The notes below the pieces were generated by a model. It saw only the letters and a program-made list of their open reading frames with translations. It was not told where the DNA came from and made no database searches. Shown piece after piece: positions 12,301-23,468 of a DNA stretch of 64,000 nt. Each line of letters opens with the position of its first letter. Position 1 is the stretch's first letter. Source of the stretch: Vandiemenella viatica (Eukaryota > Arthropoda > Insecta > Orthoptera > Morabidae); NCBI GenBank assembly GCA_031002005.1, contig JARYHS010008074.1, positions 11,726,924 through 11,790,923 on the forward strand. The letters run 5' to 3'. The translations under genes and the position numbers were made by a program.

Positions 12301-12880
12301 AAAGCGATGAAGATGGTAATCTACGTCTTTTAGTTATGATTTTATTTCCTCATTTGTTTGTTGAAAAAATATTAAAATTATTTGAATTTGACATATACGT
12401 GATATGAGCATTATGTACGCCATAGAAGCTTAAATAAACCTTTTCATACACAGTGTGTTCCATATTTACAGTTTTTCATTCAAACCGCTGCTATCATATA
12501 TTAATCTTTCTAAGGTTTATTATTATTAATATATAAAGACTATCTTCTGCCTTCGGCTTTGCTCGAGTGGAATTCACAAACCATTCATACAAGTATTTGT
12601 ATTTGAATCCCACGGGAACTACTTTTTCGATCGGGATAAAAGCCAATAACATTATTCCAACTTTTATCTTAAGCCTTTCTGCTGTTTAGACGTGAAACAG
12701 TAAAAACATCCAAGTAAACAAACTTTTACATTTATAATATCAGGATGTAAAAAAAATTATGTTGTCTTCAATCTGTGTATAGGAACACCTTAATCATGAA
12801 TAAGTAATTGCACATTTGGGGCGTCACAATGAGAACTCGCACCACCTGAAAAATTTGCTAGGGCCGCCTCTGGTCACGTT

Positions 12881-13112
12881 GAACGATTCTCTTCAGTCGT
12901 CGTTGGTCCCATTCTTGCAGGATCTTTTTCCGGCCGCAGCGATATCGGAGATTTGATGTTTCACCGGATTCCCGATATTCACGGTGCTCTCGTGAAATGA
13001 TGGTACGGAAAAATCCCCACCTCATCGCTACCTCGGAGATGCTGTGTCCCATCTCTCGTGCGCCCTCTATAACACCACGTTCGAACTCACTTAAATCGTA
13101 ATGGCCTGCCAT
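12881..13112 (-). pseudogene. Tc1 transposase, N-terminal DNA-binding half
   Basis: From an ATG at 13112 on the minus strand the frame reads DLSEFERGVIEGAREMGHSI, then SEVAMRWGFFRTIISRE, then a basic segment with GRKKILQEWDQRRLKRIV. This is the paired-type helix-turn-helix arrangement with the GRPRK-like linker of Tc1 transposases, which bind the transposon ends. The open frame extends upstream of this ATG, but the ATG fits the usual start. It stops at the hAT insertion border (TSD at 12873-12880); the catalytic half lies 4 kb away. Confidence 0.8.
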
Positions 13113-13427
13113 TGTAGCAGCAGGAACCGATCTAACGCCTGCGCGAGACTCCTGTTGCCTTTTATAGGAGTTGCCGACCGCAGCGCCGTACTCTGAGTGT
13201 TTACGTATCTCTGTGTTTGCATACGCAAGCCTATACCAGTTTCTTTGGCTCTTCAGTGTATAATATGCGTTTTCAAGTGTTTTAAACTTCAAAATGTCAA
13301 AGTATTTAATTTACGTCGACGTTGTTAGCGGAGGGAGAGGATTTAGGATAGGCAAATGGGAGGAATTATGCATTGGCATTGTGAAGCAAACGATTCTTGA
13401 AGATATAAACGAACGCAGTTTTTCTCT

Positions 13428-13896
13428 GCGTTGTTTATTTATGAATGTTTCTCGGGAAACAAACCGAGTAATATTATTATTAACACACAATATTTCGGCG
13501 ACATAAAACTCCGTCGCCATTTTCTGGTGTAATCGTAAGATTTGAGGTTTGCCTAGAGCACGTTGTTTAAAAACTTGCTTGGAAACGGCAGACGTTGTTA
13601 CGTTGCCTAGCAGCATCTCAGACTTCATTAGACGCCCGCGGAGCACTAAACACAGAGCATTGCTGACGAGCAGCCTCAATAACAGGTATTCACGCATCAC
13701 TTAGTTGGAAACCACAATCCCGGTTAACCAGATCAGACGCAAGGCGAATTTCAAACGCTACTGTAATGATGCTGTCCCTGAAGCCTCTCGCTTGTGCCAG
13801 CATCTTAGTTGATTCGAAATCGAATCCATGTCCTTATTTCAAACTATGTTTCGCCACCGCGGATTTGTCTTTTTGCCCCAGCCGACCATGTCGGGC
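13428..13896 (-). repeat. Inverted 5' arm of the PLE
   Basis: Reverse-complement copy of the PLE 3' region. For example tgctccgcgggcgtctaatg at about 15961 and its complement near 13630, and the GIY-YIG end near 15720 against 13870-13896. The right-hand counterpart is interrupted by the DNA transposon at 16074-17592, which is absent here, so that transposon arrived after the inverted arm was formed. Confidence 0.8.
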
Positions 13897-14099
13897 ATGG
13901 ATGATGGAGATTTGTGTCGCCGAAATATTTTATATAAATAATAACATTACTCGGTTAGTTTCCCGACAAAAAAAAATCATAAATAAACAACGCCGAGGAA
14001 AACTGTTTACACAGACGTGAGTTAAATTCTGTTTCTCAATCTCGTATTGCGTGCCACACGTTTTTGTGACGCCTGAAAGACACGGAGTTCAACGCTGTA

Positions 14100-15870
14100 C
14101 GACGGCAATGCAATGCGAGAAATCGCCCGGCTTGCCCGCAACGTTAACGCCTCTTCTGAACCTGATAGAAGGACAGTAATTAATCTGAGTGTTGCTGAAT
14201 TAAACACTGCCACCATTTCGGTGTTATCTTAGGGGATACATTTTGCGCCAGTACCGAAAACCATTCATACAGGGAAAATCTCACTGGCGTCCAGCTGGCC
14301 GTTCGTGGTTTGCCTGTGGGAGCTGCTGAACAAATAAGTCGAGAAACCAGCCGAATCTTAAGCAAGGTCAAACCGCCTCGGCCCAACATCTCAACTGCTG
14401 AGTGTAAGGCACTTTGGTCACAACGAAGATATTATCTTCCTACCAGCAGACTAGGGGAATGCTTCGGTGCTTCTTACTATGGCAGATTATCAGCGGCAAG
14501 TGGAAGAAAATTTGGTGTACGCTTGTTACCGATAGGTTTCGAAGGATCCAGCCAATGCGGTAGCTCTTCTGAAATGTTCGGGTCTACTGGAAGATTAAAC
14601 AGTTACAACCCCGCGCAGCTGTTCCACCCAGACTTTATGCATTGCCTAAAATCCATAAACAAGGAACACCATTACGGCCAATAGTGTGTTCTACTGGATC
14701 GGCCACTTATTGTCTGGCTCGATACCTGACCCGACTGTTATCACCAGTAGTGGGAAGATGTCCTCACCATGTGAAAAACTCGGCGGAATTTATTAACAAC
14801 GTTAAAGAACTTCGCCTGCGCCAACAGGATTTGATGGTGAGTTTTGATGTTGTTTCCCTCTTCACCAGGGTTCCTCTGATATGCTGTCTCTACTACAACA
14901 GCACTTCGAGCTCAAGTTAGCTGAGTTGTTCCGTCACACATCGCAATCGTCGTACTTCTTGTATGATGGGTACTACTATGAACAGATTGATGGAGTAGCA
15001 ACGGGTAGTCCTTTGTCACATTTTATAACTAATTTCTATACAAGTGCTTCCATGAATCCCAGTGCTTTTTATCGGTACGTGGATAATACATTTGTCGTTT
15101 GGCCCCATGGTAGAGACAACATTGATAGGTTTCTCCTTCACCTGAACAGTATCAACACAAACATCCAGTTCATGTTGGAGGTGGAAAACGAAGGCCCCCT
15201 GCCCTTTTTGGACATTCTTATTGAAAAGAAATACGATGGAACTTTAGTAAACACTGTGTACAGAAAGCCAACATACACGGACCTGTACCTAAACACGCGC
15301 AGTCATCACCATCCGGGACAGCGCAAGACAGTGCTCATTACTCCGTTTCTGCAGGGCCTGGGCAATATGTGATGAGGGCAGCCTACCTGGTGAGTTAAAA
15401 CATCTAAGTGATACCTTCAGATAGAATGGATACAGTGAACATCAGCTACAACTGGCATTCCGGGAAGTAAACCGCGGGCCTAATGACCTCGATAATGTTC
15501 CACACAATCACTTAGCATTCTTGACGTACTCTGGCGTCACGACATTGAGGTTTGGAAGAGTTCTAGCAAGAAATTGGATTATGATTCAAAACTAAGGAAC
15601 ATTTTGCGCTCCTAAGGGAAGACCTTGACCTTCGGACACCGAGAGTTTATTTCATCCCGTGTGAATGAGGAAAGAAGTACATCGGCCAGACAGTACGGTG
15701 TGTTAAACAACGTAGTTTCAACATGCCGGACATGTTCGCCTGGGGCAAAAGGACAAATCCGCGGTGGCGGAACATAGTTTGGAACAAGGACATGGAATCG
15801 AAAATCGATATCGAATCAACTAAGGCTTCTGTAACAGCGTCATTACAGAATCGTTTGAAATTCGCCTCGC
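14100..15870 (+). pseudogene. PLE reverse transcriptase / GIY-YIG ORF, decayed
   Basis: Order of visible pieces: EQISRETSRILSKVKPPRPN near 14330; MPKIHKQGTPLRPIV and LARYLTRLLSPVVG with LMVSFDVVSLFTRVPL (14640-14880), the RT palm start with its catalytic Asp; FLYDGYYYEQIDGVATGSPL at 14960-15015; then YRYVDNTFVVWPHG near 15080, where the YVDD motif has become YVDN, losing an active-site Asp. PFLDILIEKKYDG and VYRKPTYTDLYLNTRSHHHP follow. After a frameshift, VYFIPCE and KKYIGQTV near 15640-15700 mark the GIY-YIG endonuclease. The family keeps RT in front of GIY-YIG. Frameshifts and the YVDN change make it inactive. Confidence 0.85.
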
Positions 15871-16934
15871 GTCGGATCTGGTTAACCGGGATTGTGGTTT
15901 CACACTAAGTGGTGCGTGGATATATGTTATTGAGGCTGGTCGTTCGCAACACTGTTTTTTGTGCTCCGCGGGCGTCTAATGAAGTCTGAGATGCTGCTAG
16001 GCAACGTAACGTTGCCATGCCAGTTTTTAAACAACGTGCTCAAGGCAAACTTCAAGTCTTAATACGGCGACACACAGTAAGCCAGAATCTTGGAAACGTG
16101 GCCAAAAAGGGAAATTTTTTTTTTTTTTCTAGATAGGATTTTTTGACTATCATGTTGGCTACAGTAATGTTGGGACTACTGAATGCCGGTTATGCGAACT
16201 ATAAGCTGTTCGTTTTTTCCGTTTTATTTTAGGTCAAACACGGCAATTCATTGCTAGCGGTGCATGCAGCTGGTCAGGCTACAAAATAGTCTTGTCTTTT
16301 AAGTTAAATATTTGTGTTCTGTGTAAGTGAAACGAATATTTTAAATATAGACGGTGTTCCAGGAAGTATGTACCTACTAATTAAAATACATTTACGTAAT
16401 TATTAAATCATTAATTTCACATATATTTTTGTAATTAACTTAATACCGGAAAATTCTGGAGAAAATTTTAAAATGTGCTTAAAAACTAAAGTTATTAATT
16501 CCACGATATTCCGCTTTCTTTTGCACTGTTTCCGCAAGTATATATTATTACCTTAGTAAATTAACCTCCAAATCCATCTACTATCAACAACTCCGGCTTT
16601 GAACCACGTTTTAAATGTTGGTGATTTTTTTTAATGACATTATTAATATTAAGTTAATTTTATCATTAATAATTATGAAAAACTACATGTTTATTGAAGC
16701 ACAAATATTCTATATACTTTGTGGAGTTCCTTTTTAACGCTTTTAAACACGTATGAAGAAATAAGTATTAAATAAATTAATAATTGTATGAACTGTCGGA
16801 GGATGCTCAAGAATCAACCAATAAAGCAATATCGCATAATTTTTATCGAACTTTTTCCGGGGCTTAAGACTATGGAAGACGTGTTTAGGAGATTGTTGTC
16901 AACCACAGACTTCTACATTTCTTCTCTACGCAAA

Positions 16935-17101
16935 TCATCAACAAACTGAATTTTTCTTCAGAAACCGTTGCCCTCTTAGTTCCTGTGCTGGAAGATTATG
17001 ATGATTCCAAAGTAGATGATGAGGAAACAGTCTTTGAAGATGATAACGATTCACTTGAAGATGAAGAAGAAGAATATAATGAAGATGAAAAAGAAGAATA
17101 A
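16935..17101 (+). pseudogene. Acidic C-terminal ORF remnant in the nested transposon
   Basis: A frame ending in TAA at 17099-17101 reads IINKLNFSSETVALLVPVLE and then a run of about 35 residues made almost wholly of Asp and Glu (DDEETVFEDDNDSLEDEEEE). It has no start codon in this frame nearby. The acidic tail after a short conserved-looking segment suggests the C-terminus of a transposase or accessory protein. The family is not recognised. The acidic coding run is also purine-rich, so low-complexity origin is possible. Confidence 0.35.
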
Positions 17102-17299
17102 AACGTCAACTTTTAACTATAGTTACAAACAATTTACTAACTGAATAACTATAATTGAAATAAAATTATTTTTTTGTAATATTTTAATCTTCTATTTGGT
17201 ACTTTTTTCGTACTTTCGATTTTTGGAGCTTATATTTTTAACCACTAACTACAACAAATCAACGAATCAAATGACTTATTGGATTCGCCATTTTCTTTT

Positions 17300-17575
17300 T
17301 TTCATTTTTTGATACCATATTCTCAATCACAAACTTCGATAAACTGTACGTACTAACTTTGGTACAAATTGTACAACTCTAACAACCTCGATAATTCCCA
17401 AAAAATTACTTTTATATGAGTAAAATGAATTTTATCAATATTTGTCCGCCATCTTGGATCCACCATTTTCTTTTTATCTTTTTGAAACTATATTCTTAAT
17501 CAGCAACTTCGATAAACTGTACGTACTAACTTTGGTACAAATTGAACAACTCTTTATATTTTGGCCAGCTTTTTG
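17300..17575 (+). repeat. Two-copy tandem repeat, period about 173 bp
   Basis: The block containing cttcgataaactgtacgtac and aactttggtacaaattg occurs at about 17334 and again at 17507. Both copies are preceded by gccatttt-like and tattct-like segments. The duplication lies inside the nested transposon just before its right end, so it may be a subterminal repeat used for transposase binding, which is an inference. Confidence 0.65.
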
Positions 17576-17599
17576 CGATTCTGGCACACTGTGCGACAC

Positions 17600-17642
17600 C
17601 TGAAGATGGCGATGGAAATTTATGTCGTCGAAATATTGTGTA
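17600..17642 (+). ncRNA. Hammerhead-like ribozyme motif in PLE 3' terminal repeat
   Basis: The core reads CTGAAGA (17600-17606, fitting CUGANGA), then a stem II hairpin GGCGAT/GTCGTC that pairs fully with two G-U pairs, GAAA (17630-17633), a tiny possible stem III (TA-loop-TG with the last A of GAAA paired to U) and a GUA cleavage triplet (17640-17642). PLEs are known to carry minimal hammerhead ribozymes in their terminal repeats. Stem I is weak because the flank is cut by the nested transposon. Sibling motifs: 13493-13518 on the minus strand (perfect stem II, damaged CUGANGA) and 13916-13925 (only GTCGCC-GAAA left). Self-cleavage is inferred. Confidence 0.5.
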
Positions 17643-17695
17643 TAAATAATAATATTACTCGGTTTGTTTCCCGAGAAACATTAATAAATAAAACA

Positions 17696-18655
17696 TTCTT
17701 GAAGTAATTACTGGAAACTATGGAAAACTAAAATTTGGGCGATCGATCCTCCGACCTCTACCCTTTACCCATCACGCCCAGTCGAACTAAATGATAAAAA
17801 TGTTGCTCAGGATTAAGTAGCATAGTATGTCTGTTTGCAAAAATACAACACTGGTAGAGACGAAGTGAAAGCGTGAAATACTACCCAAATATAGTGATAT
17901 AAAACATGAAGCTTCTCTGAAGAGTTTAAATTAAAGCTTAAAGAGTCCCGTGATGTTAGCAGAAAGAAAGGATGTTCCGATATAAAAAAATTCGCCAAGT
18001 GCGGGTTCCTTCGCACGCCATACAGGTTGTGTTGAACTGAATTCACCAAACCTTTATTTTTTTTTGTAAAAACATTATTTACTTTTTTAAAAGCAATACC
18101 AAGTGATTTCTAAATCTATTTCTTTATTACCTTTGTGTCGGTGCCTTTCGAATAGTATATATAAATAAAACAATAAAAATTTGATTTGAAAAAAGATGTA
18201 TTTTCAGCACATATTAATTATACGACTCTTTGTATATTTTTTTTACCAAAACAAATCTGCTTAGGTACCAAACATGTTAAATTTCTCATTTAGTTATTTA
18301 GCCAAAATCATAAATTGCATTTATAGTATATACTCTATAGCTTTCTTTATCTCTGCAAGTTTTTATAATGTAAATTTTAAACGAATTTTCGGATTAGCTG
18401 TTTAGAAAATAAAGGATGAACTAGATTTTTAATTGTTTGTCGTCAAAAACTCCTCAAAAAGTGGAACAAGAGGAAAAATCCAAATGTTTTGGAAGTCGAT
18501 GGGATTTTCAAATTTCATTTGATATCCATGAAGATTATGTAAAGGAAATCTTTTCTTCAGCCCTCCACAAAACTCCCTATACTTATTTTCGAATTCCTCG
18601 GTTTTTAAAAATCTTGTGCTGTAATCGTGCAAAGGTTAACAAGAACTAAAATAGA
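17696..18655. other. Unassigned AT-rich DNA with a possible old SINE trace
   Basis: About 17712-17790 vaguely resembles the minus-strand SINE family A body (ggaaactatggaaaac... then a degraded tRNA-like end with cacgcccagtcg). Overlapping short frames at 18429-18649 show no recognisable family. Nothing else is supported. Confidence 0.3.
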
Positions 18656-18662
18656 GTGCAAT

Positions 18663-18710
<48 letters not shown>

Positions 18711-18722
18711 ATTGCGCTCCAT
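18650..18722. repeat. (AT)n microsatellite at a palindrome centre
   Basis: About 40 bp of alternating AT (18666-18705) flanked by inverted arms: agagtgcaattatt on the left and aataattgcgctcc on the right. The flanks would pair outside the AT run, so the whole unit could extrude as a cruciform. It could be a tiny foldback element expanded at its centre. Confidence 0.7.
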
Positions 18723-21226
18723 AAGAGTTCCGTTTTTCACTGAGAACCTGAAAACAAACCCGCTTAAGCACTTTATTGCTGTGGAGTTGTAAAGCTAAAG
18801 TTAAAAAATAATGAAATCAAATAAAATGTTGACCGGTGTGCAAAAGTATGACGTGCTGCATTTCTCTGGCTTCAGTGACTCCGACTCATTGATACCATTT
18901 AACGCGAAAACAGATGCAATTTGCGATTATTTCTTCTCTTAGGATATAACAAGATTGACGCATCAGTGCACGTAATAAAATGCCGTTAATTTGGCTGATT
19001 TACGAAGAGTGCTATTGTTCAATGTAGTGTTACAGAAAGTAAACATATGGTTCAGTGCAAATAAATCGTTACTTAGTGCATAAAAAGAACGTAATATACT
19101 GTATTAAAAAAAGTAAATTTGGAATATGTTATCAAAATAAAAAGCAAATAGCGAAACTAGTTGCACTGCGTTACTGGGTGTGCTCAATGCATCAATAATA
19201 ACTAAAAATTACAAATAGTTAGCCAGGTATTTAAAAAGCTTACGTTTCCACTGAAAATAATTGGTAGAATAATTGATACGTAAATAATAAAGTTTGAAAT
19301 ATTTTGCATATTTTTATTTCCTGCTCAGTATGGTATTTTTTTCTGAGGAAATTGTCACAAGCGCTGAAAGCATTTTAGGACATGAAAAATATGCTCTGAA
19401 AATTTTTTACGAAGTAAGTCCATAATCGTAACGAACAATGTTTAGAAATTTAGATATACTTACAATGCCCAGAACAATATATTTATACCTACTTCTTCTA
19501 TTTCATTACAATCACCATAATTTCTATGACAACATAAGCCATTCTGACAGAACGAATTTAACATCTATGAATTTATTGTCGGTTGTAAAAAAAAGAAGCT
19601 TCTTTATTCAGAAACTAAAACGTTAATTATAAAAACCTTACAGCATTACTTCTTGCTATTCATGCTCTGTTAAGAAGGGACAACATTAAATTTCAAGGAC
19701 AGTAACGATGCATGAGATTTTTATTTCATAACTATAAATAAATGTAACAATTGAGACTGTACCGGATGTGATTAAGAATTATGTGTGATTAAGTTTTGAA
19801 ATTCCGAGTATTAGTGAGGCACTAAGTAACTAATTTGCAGTAATTACTTTCCAAAATAGAGATTTCTGCCTGATGGGATTAAAGCAAGTATCCGTAATTC
19901 AATGTTTTTCTGGACGGTTACAGTGAGTAAAATGTTCATTGGACAGAAAAATCACAATAAATCTCTCGGAGAAACAGGTTTTTATGGAGAGTATAAAAAA
20001 ATAATGATAAATGTTATGAGAAGGCATCGCCTAAAGGTTAACCTTCACGAGTGTTAGCCGTTGTGCAACTCAAGGCTATCTTCACATTGTGGACGAGCCT
20101 ACGTGCACGGTTCACTGTGATGGACTCACGCGATTGTTCATAAAATATCTTGTTGTACAAGCGATCACCACATTTATTATCTTAATATAACAAAGAAAAT
20201 AGTATGACAGGTGCGGAATTTCCGGTTCAGCGATTGGCCATTTTCATTATTTTGGGTGGATCTGTCGGTATACTGGAAGCAGATTCATAAACATCCAGAA
20301 TTACAATACAGTCTGTAATTTTATTTCACGATTACTGCTTATAAAACCTTTAGTACAGAAGGTTCCTGTGGTTTCTATGCTATCTTTCCTGATTATAATA
20401 AATTTCACGGTGACTTGAGTTTCATGTGTGTCATGATATAGGTTCTAAAAAGAATCGGAGGATACTGTTTAATATTATTATAAATATTAGTTGATTTCTT
20501 TTTGTTTTTTACTTTGTAAATCTCGTAACCATTGATTCAGTTAGTGAATTGATCGTATTTCATTTAAAAATATTAATTTTTTATGTTAAAATATTTTATT
20601 GCTATCTTATATGGTACGACTTCTATAATAAATTTGTGCTGAGTCTAATTTTCATTTATCCCAGTAAATGCCCATAATAGACATTACTTTGTTCACAAGT
20701 CGGCTGTTGTCTTATCCAATCTGAAGTTTTACATGCTGTTCTTTCCCTTTGCAATGTTTTATAGACACAGAGTTGTAAGATCTCAGAAAACTGAACTGTA
20801 TTTACGTTTGCTGATGCATTCCTGCCGTTGATAACAAAGTCGGGTACTGGAGAAGGTCACATTAATACTGACTTCTTATAGTGATGAAAACGATTATTCA
20901 GTAAAAATCGATCCTGGTTTTGATGCGTGTGAACAAGAAAAAGAATGAAGAACTGAAATTCAGAGCATTGTAATAGGAAAATTGTTCCAGCTGCTTCTGA
21001 ATCATTCATGTTCTATATGTTTGTGTCCTAATCTAAGAGCTATACTGCGCCTTATATCTCTTACTTCTAACGTCAAGAGAAGAAAATTTGTCATACTGAA
21101 TGTTTTCAAGATAGTTCTCCATAATTTTCTCGTTAACTTCTCAACAACTTCTACTGGATACGACATTTACCTATCATTAGTTCAGGCAATGCGGATCCAG
21201 AATTTTGGTTTGGGAGGGGGGTGGGG
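18723..21226. other. AT-rich DNA, nothing supported
   Basis: Two and a half kilobases with only short frames lacking family features. A trace tgcggatccagaattttgg at 21190-21210 resembles the end of the hAT MITE at 3563 and suggests an older hAT copy into which the next element inserted. Confidence 0.35.
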
Positions 21227-21630
21227 CAGTGGCGTAGCTAGGTCAACAAGGGCCCCGGTGCAAAAAATTATTTTGGGCTCTCAGGCCAGACGGGCGACCT
21301 TTTTTTTTGCTTTGTGTGCTGGTAGGGGCCCCCAGAACTGAGGATGGGGACCCTTGAATTGTTCTTTAGGGGCCCCTGAGCAGTGGTTGGGCCCCCCTGA
21401 GCAGTGGTTGGGGCCCCCTGAGCAGCGAGGGCCCTTAGTGAGGGGATCCTGTGTTCTCAGCGGCCCCTTAGACGACGGTAGGGCTAAAAAAAAAAAAAAA
21501 AGGTCGCCAGTTTGCCCGTGAAGGCTGGTGGGCCTTCTAAACTGCGCTTGAGGGCCCCTAGAGGTGCGCTGAGGTATGCTTGGGGGCCCCCTGAGCGTGA
21601 GGGCCTAGCCCCATAGTAGCTACGCCCCTG
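21227..21630. mobile_element. hAT-type MITE (CAGTGGCGTAGC ends)
   Basis: The left end is cagtggcgtagctagg; the right end tagctacgcccctg is its imperfect inverse. The 404 bp interior is rich in gggcccc blocks, a tandem tgagcagtggttgggccccc unit and an A-run. The flanks are G-runs on both sides (gggtgggg and gggggggg), compatible with an 8-bp duplication but not decisive. It appears to lie inside an older hAT copy whose remnants surround it. Confidence 0.7.
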
Positions 21631-23465
21631 GGGGGGGGGGGGGGGACTTGACTCGGATGAGGTTGCCGCCGTTATAAGAACAGTTGAGCTAAAAGAAGTC
21701 CCCAAATACGATGTCGTCGGGGGTGACCTAGATGCTTTTTGGGGGGTGCACCGCCTGAGTTCCCGACGCTCCTCGTAGCATAGAGGCCTGGACCTGCTCA
21801 CGAGAGGTTTTACTTAACACATCTGTTGCTGTAGTTAAAATAATTTCTTGTTGGTGGTGCGAATAAAAAATGTATCATAGCTTCTGCACACCCAGCAAAT
21901 GAAACATCTCAAGCGGCAGTACGACATTCTACACTTGTAATTTAACTCGCGATCTTTAGTGTTTAATACTTTGTATACAAAGTGAGATCTTTCCCATTAC
22001 TGTGTACTCAACTGACAACATCGAATTAAAATAAGAGCAGTGTAGCCATACTTATTAATCATTGTTATTAGATAATCGGATTCAGATTCTTGGTCACTTT
22101 CGTGAATTTACAGTTGGCGTTCAATTCCAGCTTCCAGCACACGCAGTAACCCATTATTTTATGAAAGTAGGTTTCCAACAGCTAGAAATCACTTTTATTT
22201 TATCTCGAAGTAGATGCAGTTCCACCAAGATGCGATATCGGGATGGACTGAATGTAGTGATAAAGGATTGAAGCATGAAATATATAATGCAAATTACTTG
22301 GTGCATTATAATCGAATACAGATTTTTCCAGAATCTCAGATAACACCAGAACTCTTTATAACGACACGAACAAATGCCTCACAAAGCAATTTTTACATAT
22401 TCAGCGCTGGTTGGACGTGTCGTGTGTGGTGACCAGCGTGAGGCCTGGTTATGGAGGGACAGTTAGTTCCCGTTCTCTGTATGTTGAAGTGTCTGTTTGT
22501 GTGTAGATAACAGCGATAAGTGTTTTTGTATGAAATGTGTTGTTCTGTTTGCTGTCTCTAGATGAAACCAGGTGCTGGCATATTCAGCTTATTCTTCCAG
22601 AATACACCTCTGGAGGTCGAGGGACGCTCCACACCCACTGGATTTAGCTCATTATTTTCTTACACAAGTTGGTGATTAGCAGTCGGGCACGACCACCTCT
22701 TCTACCCTGGCGGCTAAATTCCAATGACGAGAATTTTTTTCAGCACCCGGTTCAAGACACCCCGAAGTAACCTGGATCAACGTGGAGGCTATGGTAAAGT
22801 TCTCCCTCATAAAGCTTTAAATCTAAAGCAGTATGTTCCGAGCAGGAAAGCATTGTCAGAATACGTGCTCTAGTTTTGAGAGAATCAATGTTCCCCCCTC
22901 CCCCCTTCCAGCGTTCCACTTTTGTTATTTTCTCTGTTATTATGTTGCCTTAACCAGTGGCGTGAACGTGTCCACTTTTGCAATGTATTGTATTGTTACG
23001 AATCGATGGCTGCAGTACTTGATCAACAGCACCACGATTAGTAGAAATGATCACCCAGTTTCGAGGATAATCTCGAAATGATGCAAACTTTAGTCTCAAC
23101 CATACTCCATCACATGACTGAGTTTATATGACCAGCAAGGCGCTAGGATCAGGAACACCCAGGAGGACCTATGCGTCATGGAGGAAGGAAATACTATGCG
23201 TACAGCCAACTATTTTATAGCACATCACAATTAACGATGCATCCATCAACCTGTAAAATCTTTAGGGTAATGAAATTGGACGCCAGTTTTGGGGTCTTCT
23301 GTTCCAATTATTCCATTCCACGAGCACAAAGATGTACTGTGTAATTTATGCAAATAAAGAGCAACTTAATCCGTGTGCCTACAATGAACTTGAGAAGAAA
23401 CTCCACCTGGCTGGAGTATCTCGTTGGTTTCTTTTGCAAGCAGCTTGTCAGTAGCTGCTGCCTTA
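21631..23465. other. Unassigned DNA
   Basis: Contains G- and C-runs near 21630-21645 and a mixed-composition stretch near 22430-22800 that looks like decayed repeat but was not identified. Short frames show no family features. Confidence 0.3.
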
Positions 23466-23468
23466 TTA

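Larger units (their letters stand above)
9229..12872 (+). mobile_element. hAT transposon (ZMYM1-like family), nested in Tc1
   Basis: A 3,644 bp element with terminal inverted repeats CAGTGGCGGCCCTA (left) and, at the right end, TAGGGCCGCCTCTG, flanked by 8-bp duplications gtcgcgtt (9221-9228) and gtcacgtt (12873-12880), which differ at one base. Length, ends and TSD fit an autonomous-size hAT element. The plus-strand coding region at about 10.4-12.3 kb is decayed. A Harbinger-type MITE at 9244-9625 sits just inside the left end. Confidence 0.9.
8196..13258 (-). mobile_element. Tc1-type transposon, split by nested insertions
   Basis: Ends are inverted repeats: the left begins ctctgaagagccaaa and the right, read on the minus strand, begins cactgaagagccaaag. 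They are flanked by TA at 8194-8195 and 13259-13260, the Tc1/mariner target duplication. Removing the nested SINE (8963-9211) and hAT (9229-12872) leaves about 1.15 kb, a plausible size for a slightly deleted Tc1 element. The transposase is on the minus strand in two separated halves, annotated below. Frameshifts and loss of continuity make it non-autonomous. Confidence 0.88.
16074..17592. mobile_element. Nested DNA transposon, about 1.5 kb
   Basis: Ends are imperfect inverted repeats: acagtaagccagaatc at the left and, reading inward from the right on the minus strand, acagtgtgccagaatc followed by gcaaaaagctggccaaaa, against a diverged left counterpart ending gtggccaaaaa. It is flanked by gcgacac at 16067-16073 and 17593-17599 (7 bp, or 8 bp with one mismatch), suggesting a hAT-like duplication. 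It interrupts the PLE 3' region next to the hammerhead-like core. It contains a short acidic frame near 16940-17101 and a partial tandem duplication near 17.3-17.55 kb. Confidence 0.75.
13403..17694 (+). mobile_element. Penelope-like element with terminal repeats, inverted 5' arm and TSD
   Basis: Bounded by attcttgaag at 13393-13402 and 17695-17704. Structure from the left: an inverted copy of the element's own 3' part (13428-13896, minus, matching 15719-16062 plus 17588-17694); a short direct terminal repeat (about 13897-14010, similar to 17600-17694); the RT/GIY-YIG region (about 14.1-15.8 kb); a 3' region split by a 1.5 kb DNA transposon (16074-17592); and the 3' terminal repeat. A terminal repeat on each side plus an inverted partial copy at the 5' end is a known PLE architecture. 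The ORF is broken. Confidence 0.85.
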
